From Bacteroidota bacterium (lineage in GTDB: Bacteria > Bacteroidota > Bacteroidia > Bacteroidales > F082), in NCBI GenBank assembly GCA_009773165.1, contig WOUZ01000010.1, forward strand, positions 62,001-126,000: DNA of 64,000 nt, read 5' to 3'. A program made the translations under genes and the position numbers. Below the pieces are notes generated by a model. The model was not told the DNA's origin and did no database searches. It worked only from the letters and a program-made list of their open reading frames with translations. Shown here piece after piece: positions 50,967 through 60,377 of the stretch. Each line of letters opens with the position of its first letter. The stretch's first letter is position 1.

Positions 50967-52097
50967 ATGAAACCTCTTGTTTTACTCATTTTTTGCTTGC
51001 AAATTTTGTCTCTTCATTCGCAAACAACAGCTGTTTTACGAACAAAGGATTATCCTTCAATAAGCATGGCTCTTTCAACGGGTACGGCGCTTCCAACTAA
51101 TCCCTTTGTTAAAGGTGATAATTTAGCAGGTAAGCCTATAAGTATTTTTCAGTCGCTGGCTTTGCGGGTGCTATGGCAAAATCCGGGTTACAAAGAATGG
51201 CAGCGCGTTTATCATATTCCTTATTATGGCTTTGGTATCTCATCTATGAACTATTTTTCTGATGAGCTGGGTCGTCCATTTTCAGCTTATGGTGTACTTG
51301 GAGTCCCCATAAAACGCTGGAAAAAACTGGAACTTTATTCCGAATTTCAATTTGGGACTGCTTGGGGTTGGAACAAATACGACTCAATTACCAATCCCAA
51401 GAATATTGCTATAGGAGGTGGAATGACAGTGCATCTGGATGTTGGACTAAAAGCTGTGTATGCATTGAATAGAAATCTTGATCTTGCAGCCGGATTAAGT
51501 TTCAATCATTTTTCGAACGGAGGCTTTGAACGGCCAAACCGTGGACTTAACCTGGTTTCTTCAGTTCTGGAGTTGAAATATCATCCTGTTGGTCGTCCCG
51601 ACAGCAGAAACGCTCCCAAAGCCGGCCGCCTTCCACGAAAAAATGAATTATTCCTTATGCTGGGCTACGGTGACCATCAAATTGTTGAGCATGAACTTGA
51701 TACCAACTACTTTGCAATAGGTGGTATTAGTGCCATCTACCTTATGCAGCATACCAACGCTTTTAAATCGGGGCCAGGCATTGATTTTAATTTTTGGTGG
51801 GGTATGACAGCTCATGAAGATGGCTCTCCCGGTCCCGTTGGTTGGGACAATCTAAGTATTGGAACTATATATCAGGTTGAGTTTAGTATAGCACGGCTTT
51901 CGCTCCAAGGTGGGATCGGCAATTATATACGACATAGAAACTATGGTAATTTCAATCAGTTTTATCAACGGCTTGGAGTCAGATATCATTTTACCGATCA
52001 TATTTCAATGGGTGTTAATGTGCGTTCCATCAACTTCATCCTGGCTGAATTCCTAGAGTTTCACCTTGGCTACAGGTTTTTGTGGCCGAAGGGATAA
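50967..52097 (+). CDS. PagL-like lipid A deacylase (acyloxyacyl hydrolase family)
   Basis: 376 aa. Signal peptide MKPLVLLIFCLQILSLHSQ, then a predicted outer-membrane barrel. The motif FNHFSNGGFERPNRGLN (179-195) contains the H181-x-S183-N184 signature of PagL, with the following Asn/Gly pattern, and NRNLDLAAGLSF precedes it as in the family. PagL removes the 3-O-linked acyl chain of lipid A. The chain is longer than PagL itself because of additional barrel segments before and after. It is transcribed away from the redox operon. Confidence 0.75.
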   Translation: MKPLVLLIFCLQILSLHSQTTAVLRTKDYPSISMALSTGTALPTNPFVKGDNLAGKPISIFQSLALRVLWQNPGYKEWQRVYHIPYYGFGISSMNYFSDELGRPFSAYGVLGVPIKRWKKLELYSEFQFGTAWGWNKYDSITNPKNIAIGGGMTVHLDVGLKAVYALNRNLDLAAGLSFNHFSNGGFERPNRGLNLVSSVLELKYHPVGRPDSRNAPKAGRLPRKNELFLMLGYGDHQIVEHELDTNYFAIGGISAIYLMQHTNAFKSGPGIDFNFWWGMTAHEDGSPGPVGWDNLSIGTIYQVEFSIARLSLQGGIGNYIRHRNYGNFNQFYQRLGVRYHFTDHISMGVNVRSINFILAEFLEFHLGYRFLWPKG

Positions 52098-52270
52098 TTG
52101 TTTCATAATGAATCAGATGGACGTTCGCCGAATTCACTTTTACTTAGAATAACCTAAATATCAAGATTTTTTAACCTTTGTGTTTATCTGGCTTGAATTA
52201 GTGTTCAGCTAGTAATGCCTACCATCAAGGTGTTTTTTACTTGAAAAGAAGCTGTTTTAGAAAACTTTTG

Positions 52271-54919
52271 CTAGATCTTTTTTATGATACGTATCACATC
52301 CAGATGCGCCTCATTTATGTCACCATCCATGTTGTTATTCCAGCTTTCGAATTTAATGACAAGCTTGTTTTTCCCTTTTTTGAGATACAGATCGAGGGCG
52401 TTGGAGTAACCCCAGTCACTCCATTCGTCGGTGCCACGCTGGGGAAATACCCAAACACCCGAATAACTGTCGTTAGTGTATACACTTCTTATGGCGCAGT
52501 TGTTATCGGTATTCCATGGGCCGGTGCCATTGGCGTAGCGGCAATCGATAAGGTAGTTTCCGTCCTCTTCAACTTCAATTTTCATCGTGATTTCAGTGTT
52601 ATTAACTTTGCTGATTTCGATAAAACCTTCACCTGAGAAATTGGTATATGGCAGGGCGGATTTTGTTAAAACGCTTTCAAACTCTATCGTTTTAAGGTCC
52701 TTATCTTTGTACACCAGAATAGGTTCGCTTATGAATGATTCAAAATCATTGCTGTCAACAGCAGCAAGTGCATACTCAGCAACTTCATCCGGATCAATCT
52801 TCACCTGATGTTCAGAAACAACTTTTAAAAATTTTCCATTCTTGTAAAGATTGTAAGCAATCGCATTTGGAACCGCTTCCCAGCTTAGCAGGTTTTGGTT
52901 GAGGCTAGTGACAGGATTGGAAAGTGAAAAGCTATTGGGCACAAGGTTGATCTTCGAACTATTGAAAGGTGTGCTATTCATCACAATATCAATAGTATGA
53001 CTTCCCTCCAAATTTGCCGGAAAGAAAGCCTTTTCGCTAACAGTGCCATCTATTTTAAATGAAGCAACCTGATTACCATATCCGGAAACGTTGACTGTCA
53101 ATATTGCTTTTCGGTAACGAAAATTTGAAAGTGTTCGCTTGCCATCATATACTTTAGGGATAACAGGTTGAAAATAAATACCTTCTGTTTCGAAATGGAT
53201 GCCGGTAAAAACTCTGTGAACCATAGCAAGATTTCCGGCCATGCTCCATAACATGCGGTCGGAGTTTATTTCAGTTCCAATAAAATCTCCGTTATCAGCC
53301 ACAAAATTTTCGTAGTTGGAAAGGAAAAGTGCAGTTGGCCGATAGATAGCTGCCAGTCCGTGAGTTAAGGCTGTTTCATTGCCTGCTTTTGCTGCTGCCA
53401 GATTCCAAAATGACTGGACAAATGGCCAGATGCCATTGTTGTGATAAGGTGGGATTTCGGGAATCTGTGGATAAATGCAGGTAGTTCCATAATTAATAAC
53501 CGGTGAGTTTTCAAGGATTGAAGTTGCTTGCTGATTATCTGCAACATCGAAAAGAATAGCCAATGCCTCACCAAGGGCCTCAAATCGTGGTGAAAGCATC
53601 ATCGCACTTCTTCCGTAAAGATATTGGCCGTAATATCCTTTATCCTGCATCCAAAGAAATTTGTTTATTCCGTCTTTAATCTCGTTAGCACGGCTTAGAT
53701 ATGTTGCATTTGGTTCGCCAAGAAGTGCTGCCATCTCAGATAATATACGATTTGCCTGAAAGTGTACTACATTGGTTCCCAGGTTTTCAGAAACATAAAT
53801 ATCCATATTCGACATCCACTTCGGGTAAGTTTGCTCGCGCCAGTCAAGGAAAGAGGACTCGCCGCGATTCATGCCGGTTAGGGGAGAACGCAAGGTTTTT
53901 TCATCATCAGCCAATGTGTTTTTTATCACTTCGAAGGCAGTTTTGAGCCAATCCTCATCTCCGGTTACCTTAAAGATTTCCCAGGCTGCAAGTGCCCATG
54001 TAGTTCGGTCGGACGAAACAGGCCATGCACCTCCTGATCCGGTATCTTGAATAATCCTTCCGTTTTTTACTTTTTTCATGAGGCTTATTCTGGCTACTTC
54101 CGGCTCGTGAAAGGCAAAAGCCAGCAAAGTGCTGTAGCTCACATCGCGTGTCCAAACCCCTCCCCACTTAGCGCCGGTGCGCAGGGTGCTGTCGGCTTCG
54201 ATATTCAGACGGGCTTCTTCCAGAGATAGGTTAAACAGCGCATCCACCACAGGCTGATTTGAGGTATAAGTAGGTTTCATCGACACATCTTGTGTGAGGC
54301 TCCAGCTATTCAGCTTTTCATCGGCGTCATAAGGGTTCAGTAACAAGGTAATTTCATAGATTCCGTCCTGATCAGGGTCTTTCAAAGCTAAGCCTTTTTC
54401 ATCGAGATTGACAAAATCCCAGCTCATGGGCTCGCTTCCTCCTGCAATATAAACTGCCTTAAAGTCGGAGGCAGCTATGCGTGTTCCATCGAAGGTTTCA
54501 TAATAACCTTTTTCAGTAAACTGTTTCAATACCGGATTCATATCGAGCCTAAAAGTAAAGGAATGGTTTACGGGTAGTTTTGTGGCAGGCTCAGAAGGTA
54601 TAGGTGCGCTTTCAGACGCAAAAATTATAACCGGAGAAGTGTTTATTCCATCTTCAATAATCACCCAATGGTCGTTTCCTGCTTTCTTTTCGTTGTCTTT
54701 TTCGTTGATACTAAATTTAAATTTTACCAGACGAGAGTAGTTTTCATGCGCCAGACTTCTGTAATCCGATACGATATGCGTTGGTGATTCGACCTTTGAA
54801 GTAAACACTCCCTGTACTACTTTATCAGAGAAAATTGTAAATTCATCTGACTGATATAAAACTTCTGATTTTTGTTTACAAGCTGAAAACATGATTAAAA
54901 CGGATAGATAGGTAAGCAT
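52271..54919 (-). CDS. Six-hairpin (alpha/alpha)6 glycosidase lipoprotein with C-terminal CBM
   Basis: 882 aa from the ATG at 54919, chosen because MLTYLSVLIMFSAC gives a lipobox with C14. After an N-terminal beta-sandwich-like region, an (alpha/alpha)6 catalytic part contains GGVWTRDVSYSTLLAF, SDRTTWALAAWEIFKVTG, SFLDWREQTYPKWM and GTEINSDRMLWSMAG, acidic motifs typical of debranching-type and related glycosidases. The last 130 residues (YLIDCRYANGTGPWNTDNNC, QRGTDEWSDWGYSN, INEAHLDVIRI) look like a CBM35/CBM6-type carbohydrate-binding module. Likely acts on oligosaccharides at the outer membrane or in the periplasm; linkage unknown. Directly downstream of a GH31 remnant. Confidence 0.75.
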   Translation of the reverse strand: MLTYLSVLIMFSACKQKSEVLYQSDEFTIFSDKVVQGVFTSKVESPTHIVSDYRSLAHENYSRLVKFKFSINEKDNEKKAGNDHWVIIEDGINTSPVIIFASESAPIPSEPATKLPVNHSFTFRLDMNPVLKQFTEKGYYETFDGTRIAASDFKAVYIAGGSEPMSWDFVNLDEKGLALKDPDQDGIYEITLLLNPYDADEKLNSWSLTQDVSMKPTYTSNQPVVDALFNLSLEEARLNIEADSTLRTGAKWGGVWTRDVSYSTLLAFAFHEPEVARISLMKKVKNGRIIQDTGSGGAWPVSSDRTTWALAAWEIFKVTGDEDWLKTAFEVIKNTLADDEKTLRSPLTGMNRGESSFLDWREQTYPKWMSNMDIYVSENLGTNVVHFQANRILSEMAALLGEPNATYLSRANEIKDGINKFLWMQDKGYYGQYLYGRSAMMLSPRFEALGEALAILFDVADNQQATSILENSPVINYGTTCIYPQIPEIPPYHNNGIWPFVQSFWNLAAAKAGNETALTHGLAAIYRPTALFLSNYENFVADNGDFIGTEINSDRMLWSMAGNLAMVHRVFTGIHFETEGIYFQPVIPKVYDGKRTLSNFRYRKAILTVNVSGYGNQVASFKIDGTVSEKAFFPANLEGSHTIDIVMNSTPFNSSKINLVPNSFSLSNPVTSLNQNLLSWEAVPNAIAYNLYKNGKFLKVVSEHQVKIDPDEVAEYALAAVDSNDFESFISEPILVYKDKDLKTIEFESVLTKSALPYTNFSGEGFIEISKVNNTEITMKIEVEEDGNYLIDCRYANGTGPWNTDNNCAIRSVYTNDSYSGVWVFPQRGTDEWSDWGYSNALDLYLKKGKNKLVIKFESWNNNMDGDINEAHLDVIRIIKKI

Positions 54920-55056
54920 CTTTCTTGATTTGAAAAAGTTCAAACACAATGCATTTATGCTTATGTGTTCGTTGTTTGACTTTATTAAACCCTTAATTAA
55001 AAGCATATTATACATTTTTTGAACAATTTATATCAACGTTCTGAATGATGTCGTTT

Positions 55057-55581
55057 TTATTTTTGGATCGTAATATTCACCTGTGTATTTGATGGAGGAA
55101 TGAAAATACTGCAGATTTTTTGTGTTTCATCCCAAAACCACACAGCTTCATTTACTAAGGTCTCCTGCAAAGCCTTTTCTTTGGGTGACTTCTTCATTTT
55201 CAGTTTCTTGCCGTCAATCAACAATGCTTTTGGAACTTGATTCAAAAATACATTAAAAACAAGGCCTCGTTCAACCGGAGAAAAATTATTTTCGATTTTG
55301 ATACTGGATTCTATTTCCAGAAAATCTTTTTTAGTTAAGCATTGCACCTTGCGTTTTGAAAAGATATTGCGTTGATAATCATTGGTTTCGCCATCATCTT
55401 CATAAATTTCAAACATGGCCTTTTTATTGATTCCGCCAGGGAAAATATCCAAGATCAATGGGTAATCAGGTCGTTGGCCAATGTATTGCATCACCGGCAT
55501 GTAAGGGATAACTGAACCACTTTTCACAAAAATTGGAATCGTTGACAAATCAACTTCGTAGTTAATTTGGTTTGGTTTCAT
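55057..55581 (-). pseudogene. C-terminal remnant of a GH31 alpha-glucosidase
   Basis: 174 codons matching only the C-terminal beta domains of GH31 enzymes: STIPIFVKSGSVIPYMPVMQ (14-33), then LILDIFPGG and FEIYEDDGETNDYQRN. The catalytic TIM barrel of about 500 residues that should precede this is missing: an in-frame stop lies nine codons before the ATG, and the next 200 bases contain no GH31 sequence before a divergent gene. So it is a 5'-deleted gene. The open frame is intact, so a recent deletion or a stand-alone domain is possible. Confidence 0.8.
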
Positions 55582-55789
55582 ATATACTGGACTGAAAAGT
55601 AATGATTATGAAGTTGACAGACGCTAAAATCAATAATTAGAACCAATACGATTTTTTGTAAAGCTATATCTTTTAAACCTAATTTTAGCCCGATGTTTAT
55701 CACCAGGAAAGCTATCTGTGTCATTGTATAACTATCTGATAAAGTGCATTATTTTGAAGAATTAATATTTAAGTTTTTGAAACATTAGT

Positions 55790-56989
55790 ATGATATTAAC
55801 TCCACGTTTACATATAATTCCACTCACATACAATCAACTCAGTAAGTTTTCAACTTGCGATGGTTCTCTCGAAAGTGAATTGAATCTCAATTTTTCGTCA
55901 CGTACAATCACTCCTGAACTCAAAGAGGCGCTTGAAACGACCATTCTGCCAAATGTATCTGATGAAACGAAAAACTACTTGTTTTCAACCTTATGGATTG
56001 CTATTCTGAAATCAGATAATGCCATCGCCGGTGAGTTATGCTTTTATGGAGAGCCCAATTCAGAAGGTGAGGTGGAGATAGGATATGGTGTCGATGAAGC
56101 ATTTCAAAACAGGGGATTAATGACCGAAATGGTAAGTGCTATGATTGATTGGGCCAAATGGCAATCAGGGGTAAGATCAATTATCGCATCAACCAACAGT
56201 TCAAATATCGCTTCTTATAAGGTGCTGCAAAAGAACAATTTCGTCATGATAGACGAATCTGAAGGTTTGATTAGATGGAGGTTGGAGCTGAAACACGAAA
56301 CGGCAGAAACTATGCGCCCGGAAAAAATGCAGTTCAGTAAAACTTTTGGGTCATCATACGACAACTTCATGTATTTACTCGAAAAACTATACCTCAAACA
56401 CCGGCGTGCACGACTAATTTCCGGACTTAGCGGTAATATTCTTGAAATAGGTGTAGGTACGGGAGTCAATTTTGAACATTACAGCAATGATATTCAACTT
56501 ATTGGCATTGAGCCTTCGCCACATATGATGCCTTACGCAGAAAAGCGACGGGAGGTACTGCTCTTTCCAAACAGAATCACGTTGCATTCGATTGGCTGTG
56601 GTTACCCCGAGATGGAACAACTCGTTCTTCCTGAATCGCTCGACGCTGTTGTTTGCACATTGGTTCTGTGCACTATTCCCGAACCTGAAAAGGCCCTGCG
56701 CAATTATAGGAAATGGCTGAAACCCGGCGGGAAGCTGGTAATTCTTGAGCATATTAAGTCGCACCGCCATTTTGCCGGAAAATTGCAGGATTTCTTAAAC
56801 CCGCTGTGGTCGAAAATGGCTGAAGGCTGTCAACTCAACCGAACAACTGACAAACTATTGGCTGAAAGCGGTTTTCAATTGATTAGGGAAGACAGGTTCA
56901 GTATCGTTATTCCTTTTTATGAAGCCGAGTATTTGAAGCCTCTATCAAAAAATCAAGAACCAAACTTGATCTATAAAGACGAGCTATAA
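55790..56989 (+). CDS. GNAT acetyltransferase - SAM methyltransferase fusion
   Basis: 399 aa. Residues 1-167 form a RimJ/RimL-type GNAT domain (LTPRLHIIPLT, IGYGVDEAFQNRGLMTEMV with the acetyl-CoA loop, STNSSNIASYKVLQKNNF). Residues 185-390 form a class I methyltransferase with motif I NILEIGVGTGVNFEHY (216-231) and LKPGGKLVILEHI. Both domains keep their cofactor motifs. No internal start with ribosome-binding site is evident at the join, and the frame is continuous. The substrate is unknown; one molecule may be both acetylated and methylated, or the domains may be independent. Confidence 0.8.
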   Translation: MILTPRLHIIPLTYNQLSKFSTCDGSLESELNLNFSSRTITPELKEALETTILPNVSDETKNYLFSTLWIAILKSDNAIAGELCFYGEPNSEGEVEIGYGVDEAFQNRGLMTEMVSAMIDWAKWQSGVRSIIASTNSSNIASYKVLQKNNFVMIDESEGLIRWRLELKHETAETMRPEKMQFSKTFGSSYDNFMYLLEKLYLKHRRARLISGLSGNILEIGVGTGVNFEHYSNDIQLIGIEPSPHMMPYAEKRREVLLFPNRITLHSIGCGYPEMEQLVLPESLDAVVCTLVLCTIPEPEKALRNYRKWLKPGGKLVILEHIKSHRHFAGKLQDFLNPLWSKMAEGCQLNRTTDKLLAESGFQLIREDRFSIVIPFYEAEYLKPLSKNQEPNLIYKDEL

Positions 56990-57042
56990 TAGATTGATAT
57001 GCAATACATTAGTGGCTTATCTAATTATATCTACCATCTCAA

Positions 57043-57462
57043 TCAGTCAAACATGTCATCTTTGCTGATGCCTTTGATTGTGTTTTTTTGTGCAATCACA
57101 TAGAAAACAAAATGAATCAACAAACCTATTCCCCAATAGATCGCTATAAGACGGTTTGTCTGGTAGTTTTCATACACTGAAAGGAGACCGAAATAATGCC
57201 AGACCTCAGAAATGATATTAAAAAGCAGAAAAGTAGTAAAATGGAATCTAAATCCAATGTCGAAAAGTGGCAACGACTCAGAATCTCTTTTGCCAAAATA
57301 CCAACCAATTCCGAAATTGTATAAAAAGTAAATCGTGGCCAGAACCCATACCATGCTTAACATCCGGTTTTCAAGAAAATGGCTCAAACCATAGCGGAAA
57401 ATAAGGCCGCCAATAACAAAGAAAATAGCAAAACTGATGAGATTTTTCGTTAAGTGTTTCAT
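57043..57462 (-). CDS. Small four-helix membrane protein paired with PadR regulator
   Basis: 139 aa with about four hydrophobic segments (8-25, 37-55, 74-93, 105-123) and short charged loops. I do not recognise the family. It begins one base after the PadR-type gene, so the two are co-expressed and the regulator probably controls this protein. PadR/membrane-protein pairs in Bacteroidota often concern envelope stress or drug response, but nothing in the sequence shows this. Confidence 0.6.
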   Translation of the reverse strand: MKHLTKNLISFAIFFVIGGLIFRYGLSHFLENRMLSMVWVLATIYFLYNFGIGWYFGKRDSESLPLFDIGFRFHFTTFLLFNIISEVWHYFGLLSVYENYQTNRLIAIYWGIGLLIHFVFYVIAQKNTIKGISKDDMFD

Positions 57463-57463
57463 T

Positions 57464-57835
57464 TTAATCCTCCTTATTTAGTAAATGTTTAATTTTTTCG
57501 TTGTAAAATAACTTGATGTTCCGTTCGATAAACGCATTAAGTAACGCGTTCCCCAGCTCGGTTAAGAAGTAATATTTGCGTTCAGGGCCCTTGTTGCCTT
57601 CTCCGGTTTCGAAGTCGACAACACCAACATGTTGAAATTTACGCAGATTTCGATACAGACTTTGACTTTCGCATGTCATGCTGTGATTCGACTCCTCCTC
57701 AACAAAGGTTTTTATTTCATCCACGTATTTTTTTCCTTCTTTCAATGACAAGAAAATCCAAAAAGTAAGCTGACCTTTTTTGTAAGTTTCTTCCCATGCA
57801 ATGAGTAGTTCGTTCAATAATTCTTTATTTCCCAT
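57464..57835 (-). CDS. PadR-type winged-helix transcription regulator
   Basis: 123 aa. The pattern GQLTFWIFLSLKEGKKYVDEI, SQSLYRNLRKFQHVGVVDFE and GPERKYYFLTELGNALL is the PadR winged helix: helix 1 with an aromatic/Leu core, recognition helix, and the beta-wing followed by a dimerisation helix. A perfect 10+3+10-base palindrome overlaps its own transcription start, which strongly suggests autorepression. It forms a two-gene unit with the downstream membrane protein. Effector unknown. Confidence 0.85.
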   Translation of the reverse strand: MGNKELLNELLIAWEETYKKGQLTFWIFLSLKEGKKYVDEIKTFVEEESNHSMTCESQSLYRNLRKFQHVGVVDFETGEGNKGPERKYYFLTELGNALLNAFIERNIKLFYNEKIKHLLNKED

Positions 57836-57849
57836 GATCTATTCTGTAA

Positions 57850-57872
57850 GTATTATACAAAATGTATAATAC
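57850..57872. promoter_or_regulatory. PadR operator palindrome
   Basis: GTATTATACA (57850-57859), AAA, TGTATAATAC (57863-57872): perfect inverted repeat with 10-bp arms. It covers the predicted +1 (about 57866) of the PadR promoter and ends at the edge of the -7 box. A further half-site GTATTATAG lies at 57880-57888. Confidence 0.7.
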
Positions 57873-57903
57873 AAAGATAGTATTATAGTGAGGCGAAAGT
57901 CAA
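57872..57903 (-). promoter_or_regulatory. Promoter of the PadR operon
   Basis: Minus strand: -33 TTG at 57903-57901, spacer 21, -7 TATCTTTG at 57879-57872. The ATG is 37 bases downstream and the operator overlaps the start site. Confidence 0.6.
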
Positions 57904-58067
57904 GTTTTTTTTGATAAAAATTTTGAAATAATTCTAACTGACATTAAATCAGTTATATAACAAATGAATAGTCTCCATTTAGTTATTCATTTTTGTCAGA
58001 CTTTATTCCTGTCGGCTGGCGATATAAAGTATTCATCAGCCTATAAGTGTATGCTTCTTTTCTGACT

Positions 58068-59570
58068 CTAAACCTTTTCGCCTCTTTTGCTAAATATCGA
58101 ACTCACCAACTCTTTAAGGTCATCAGGATCAATCATTTTTGTGAGGAAGGTAATCAATATGCCAGATACCAATGCAATGCCAAACCCAATATACCATTGA
58201 AAAGGTAGTATTGTTGAGAGACCGATAATAATTGCAAGCAAAATTACAAATTCGGTAAGCCGCCACCAGAATAACCTTCCAAATCGCAGGTTGAAAATTC
58301 GAAAAGCGATCACAATCTGGATGATGGCAGTGAAAGCCTGAACCCCAAAGCTGGCCCATGCCGCGCCAACTGCCTCATAGCGGGGAATGAGTATAAAGTT
58401 GATCGAAAGGTTTACAATTACGCCACTGCCAGCGATGATATTCAGCAATTTCAAGTTGCCGTTGGCAGTGAGCAAAGTGCCAAAGATATAAGTGATGGAA
58501 ACCGAAACGAAGCTCCCCATCAAAATGCGCAGAATCAGTGTTGAATCATCAATATTATTACCAAAAAGTTGAGGTATCTGCGCAGGTAACGGACCGTAAA
58601 GCAACTCCATCAGGTCTTCACTATAGGCCATTGCCAGTCCGGCAATTATTGTTGAGAAAGCCAATATAAGACTAAAAGAAAGACGTATCAACTGGCTTAC
58701 AGGTTCACGACGCTTGAGCATTGAGGCAAACATAGGAAGTAGTAACACGCTGAAAAGCAATGAGATATTGTTTCCGGCGTCGAGCAACCGGAAAGCTTTT
58801 CCATAAATCCCGGTTTGTGTTAGTCCAATATCTCCTGGAAGCAGGCGTTCAATTAACACAGGTTCGAGCCGGTTGTAAAAACTCATGAGCAGCACCAGCA
58901 GGGCATATGGTAAACTTCGGCGAAGGATCGTAATCATAAAAGGTAACTGGAAGCTCAATCGCAGTTTCCCTGCATGTCTCATCACATAAATCAGCGCCAG
59001 CAAAAAGGTAATTACATAAGCGAATGTTTGCGCATAAACAAACCAGGCAATTTGAAAAGGTCCTTCGATCCAGCCCGACCACAGCAAAATGCTGCAAATA
59101 AAAATCATTATAAGGCGATCAAGAACCGAAAAAACGCTGTCGGCTTTGAAAAGCAACAAACCTGAGATGTTGGAACGCAGATAAAGGATAAACGACAAAA
59201 AAACCTGATTAATGGCAACCCAACCAAGCAGATACATTTGCTCGCCCCTGTAACCGATGAGCCAACCAACACCAAAAGTTACTGCGGCATACAAGAGCGA
59301 AAGCAATAATTTGGTTGATGCTATTCCGGCAAAATACTTGCTGAGCAACTGATTGTTTTGGGCAATATTCCTGTTATTATAATTGGTGATACCCAGGTCG
59401 AGAAGAATAAAAAACAGAAAGGAGTAACTGTAAATCGACAGATACAAACCATAAGTAGCTTCACCTACAGCATTTTGTACTGACCTGTCGATGCCCAAAA
59501 TCCAGAAGGGTTTGATAAGCAGATTTAAGGACAGAAGAAATACTAGATTTCTGAAGAAGCGTTGCTGCAT
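58068..59570 (-). CDS. Oligosaccharide flippase (Wzx-type, MOP superfamily)
   Basis: 500 aa with 13-14 hydrophobic helices. The beginning (RNLVFLLSLNLLIKPFWILG, GLYLSIYSYSFLFFILLDLG) and NYNNRNIAQN follow the polysaccharide-transport pattern, as do the paired helix groups further on. It should flip undecaprenyl-linked oligosaccharide across the inner membrane for surface polysaccharide assembly. Located 27 bases after the FkbM gene on the same strand; TACCTTAG just upstream is a poor -7 match. Confidence 0.85.
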   Translation of the reverse strand: MQQRFFRNLVFLLSLNLLIKPFWILGIDRSVQNAVGEATYGLYLSIYSYSFLFFILLDLGITNYNNRNIAQNNQLLSKYFAGIASTKLLLSLLYAAVTFGVGWLIGYRGEQMYLLGWVAINQVFLSFILYLRSNISGLLLFKADSVFSVLDRLIMIFICSILLWSGWIEGPFQIAWFVYAQTFAYVITFLLALIYVMRHAGKLRLSFQLPFMITILRRSLPYALLVLLMSFYNRLEPVLIERLLPGDIGLTQTGIYGKAFRLLDAGNNISLLFSVLLLPMFASMLKRREPVSQLIRLSFSLILAFSTIIAGLAMAYSEDLMELLYGPLPAQIPQLFGNNIDDSTLILRILMGSFVSVSITYIFGTLLTANGNLKLLNIIAGSGVIVNLSINFILIPRYEAVGAAWASFGVQAFTAIIQIVIAFRIFNLRFGRLFWWRLTEFVILLAIIIGLSTILPFQWYIGFGIALVSGILITFLTKMIDPDDLKELVSSIFSKRGEKV

Positions 59571-59597
59571 GATGCTTTTGCAGTGATTATTAAGGCG

Positions 59598-60332
59598 CTA
59601 AGGTACAAAAAAGAAGTTTTGAGTATGGTGTATTTCAGGATGGAAGTTTACAAGCTTATTTTGATGTAAAACTCTAACACTATAACCAAGATTTCTCATG
59701 AGGTTGAAACAGTTTGAACGGTTTTCGTTTTCCCACAACTCAGTATAGATGAGTGGTTTAAAGCGCTGAATGAGTTTCTCTCCGCCTTTAAGCACAAAGT
59801 ATTCAAAGTTCTCGACATCCAGTTTTATAGCTGATAGTTTGCTTATTGAGCCATTCAACTCAGGGCAGTCGTCGAGTTTAAGTATGGGTACATTCACAGC
59901 ATTTCCTTCGTTAAAAACAGTTATGCTTTCATGAACTACATGACTGAGACCCTGCATCTTGACATCTTCGAGTACGGGCATCACCATTTCAACATGACCT
60001 GTTTGATTTCCAAGCGCTTTCTCAATAATTTTCACATTGGTGATTTTGTAAAACTTCAAAACCCGTTTCAGAGCTTTTATATTTTGTGGCATCGGTTCAA
60101 AAGCAATGATTGTTGAATTGGGTTTCTTTTTTGCGAGCCAAACAGTCATAATCCCAATATTAGCACCAACGTCAAGGATGGTTGTCCCATCCTGAATTTG
60201 TTTTAGAAACTGCAAAAAATCACCTTCATTCTTGTTCCAGCGTAATGTGTTGATCACAAAAATGGAAAAGATAAAAAGATAATTGTCGAATCCCAGCAAG
60301 CGTTGCAGTATCTTTTTTACCCTCGACTTCAT
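59598..60332 (-). CDS. FkbM-family SAM methyltransferase
   Basis: 244 aa. SAM-binding motif I ILDVGANIGIMTVWLA begins at residue 52, with IIAFEPMPQN as motif II, and AIKLDVENFEYFVLKGG is the FkbM hallmark further on. Family members methylate hydroxyl groups on sugars or natural products, often in polysaccharide clusters. With the flippase downstream and a glycosyltransferase divergent to it, glycan methylation is the likely role. An amphipathic N-terminal helix may associate with the membrane. Confidence 0.88.
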   Translation of the reverse strand: MKSRVKKILQRLLGFDNYLFIFSIFVINTLRWNKNEGDFLQFLKQIQDGTTILDVGANIGIMTVWLAKKKPNSTIIAFEPMPQNIKALKRVLKFYKITNVKIIEKALGNQTGHVEMVMPVLEDVKMQGLSHVVHESITVFNEGNAVNVPILKLDDCPELNGSISKLSAIKLDVENFEYFVLKGGEKLIQRFKPLIYTELWENENRSNCFNLMRNLGYSVRVLHQNKLVNFHPEIHHTQNFFFVP

Positions 60333-60352
60333 TTTATTTAAGATATTTGCGG

Positions 60353-60360
60353 CAAAGTTA
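60353..60360 (-). promoter_or_regulatory. Bacteroidota -7 box for fkbM-flippase
   Basis: TAACTTTG followed by CC on the minus strand, 20 bases before the fkbM ATG. It lies within the 45-base gap shared with the divergent glycosyltransferase gene. Confidence 0.45.
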
Positions 60361-60377
60361 GGATTATTCGTTACAGC

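Noticed and set aside
52241..52636. 131-codon plus-strand frame at the end of the glycosidase gene
   Set aside because: Antisense to the CBM-coding region, which is clearly the true frame.
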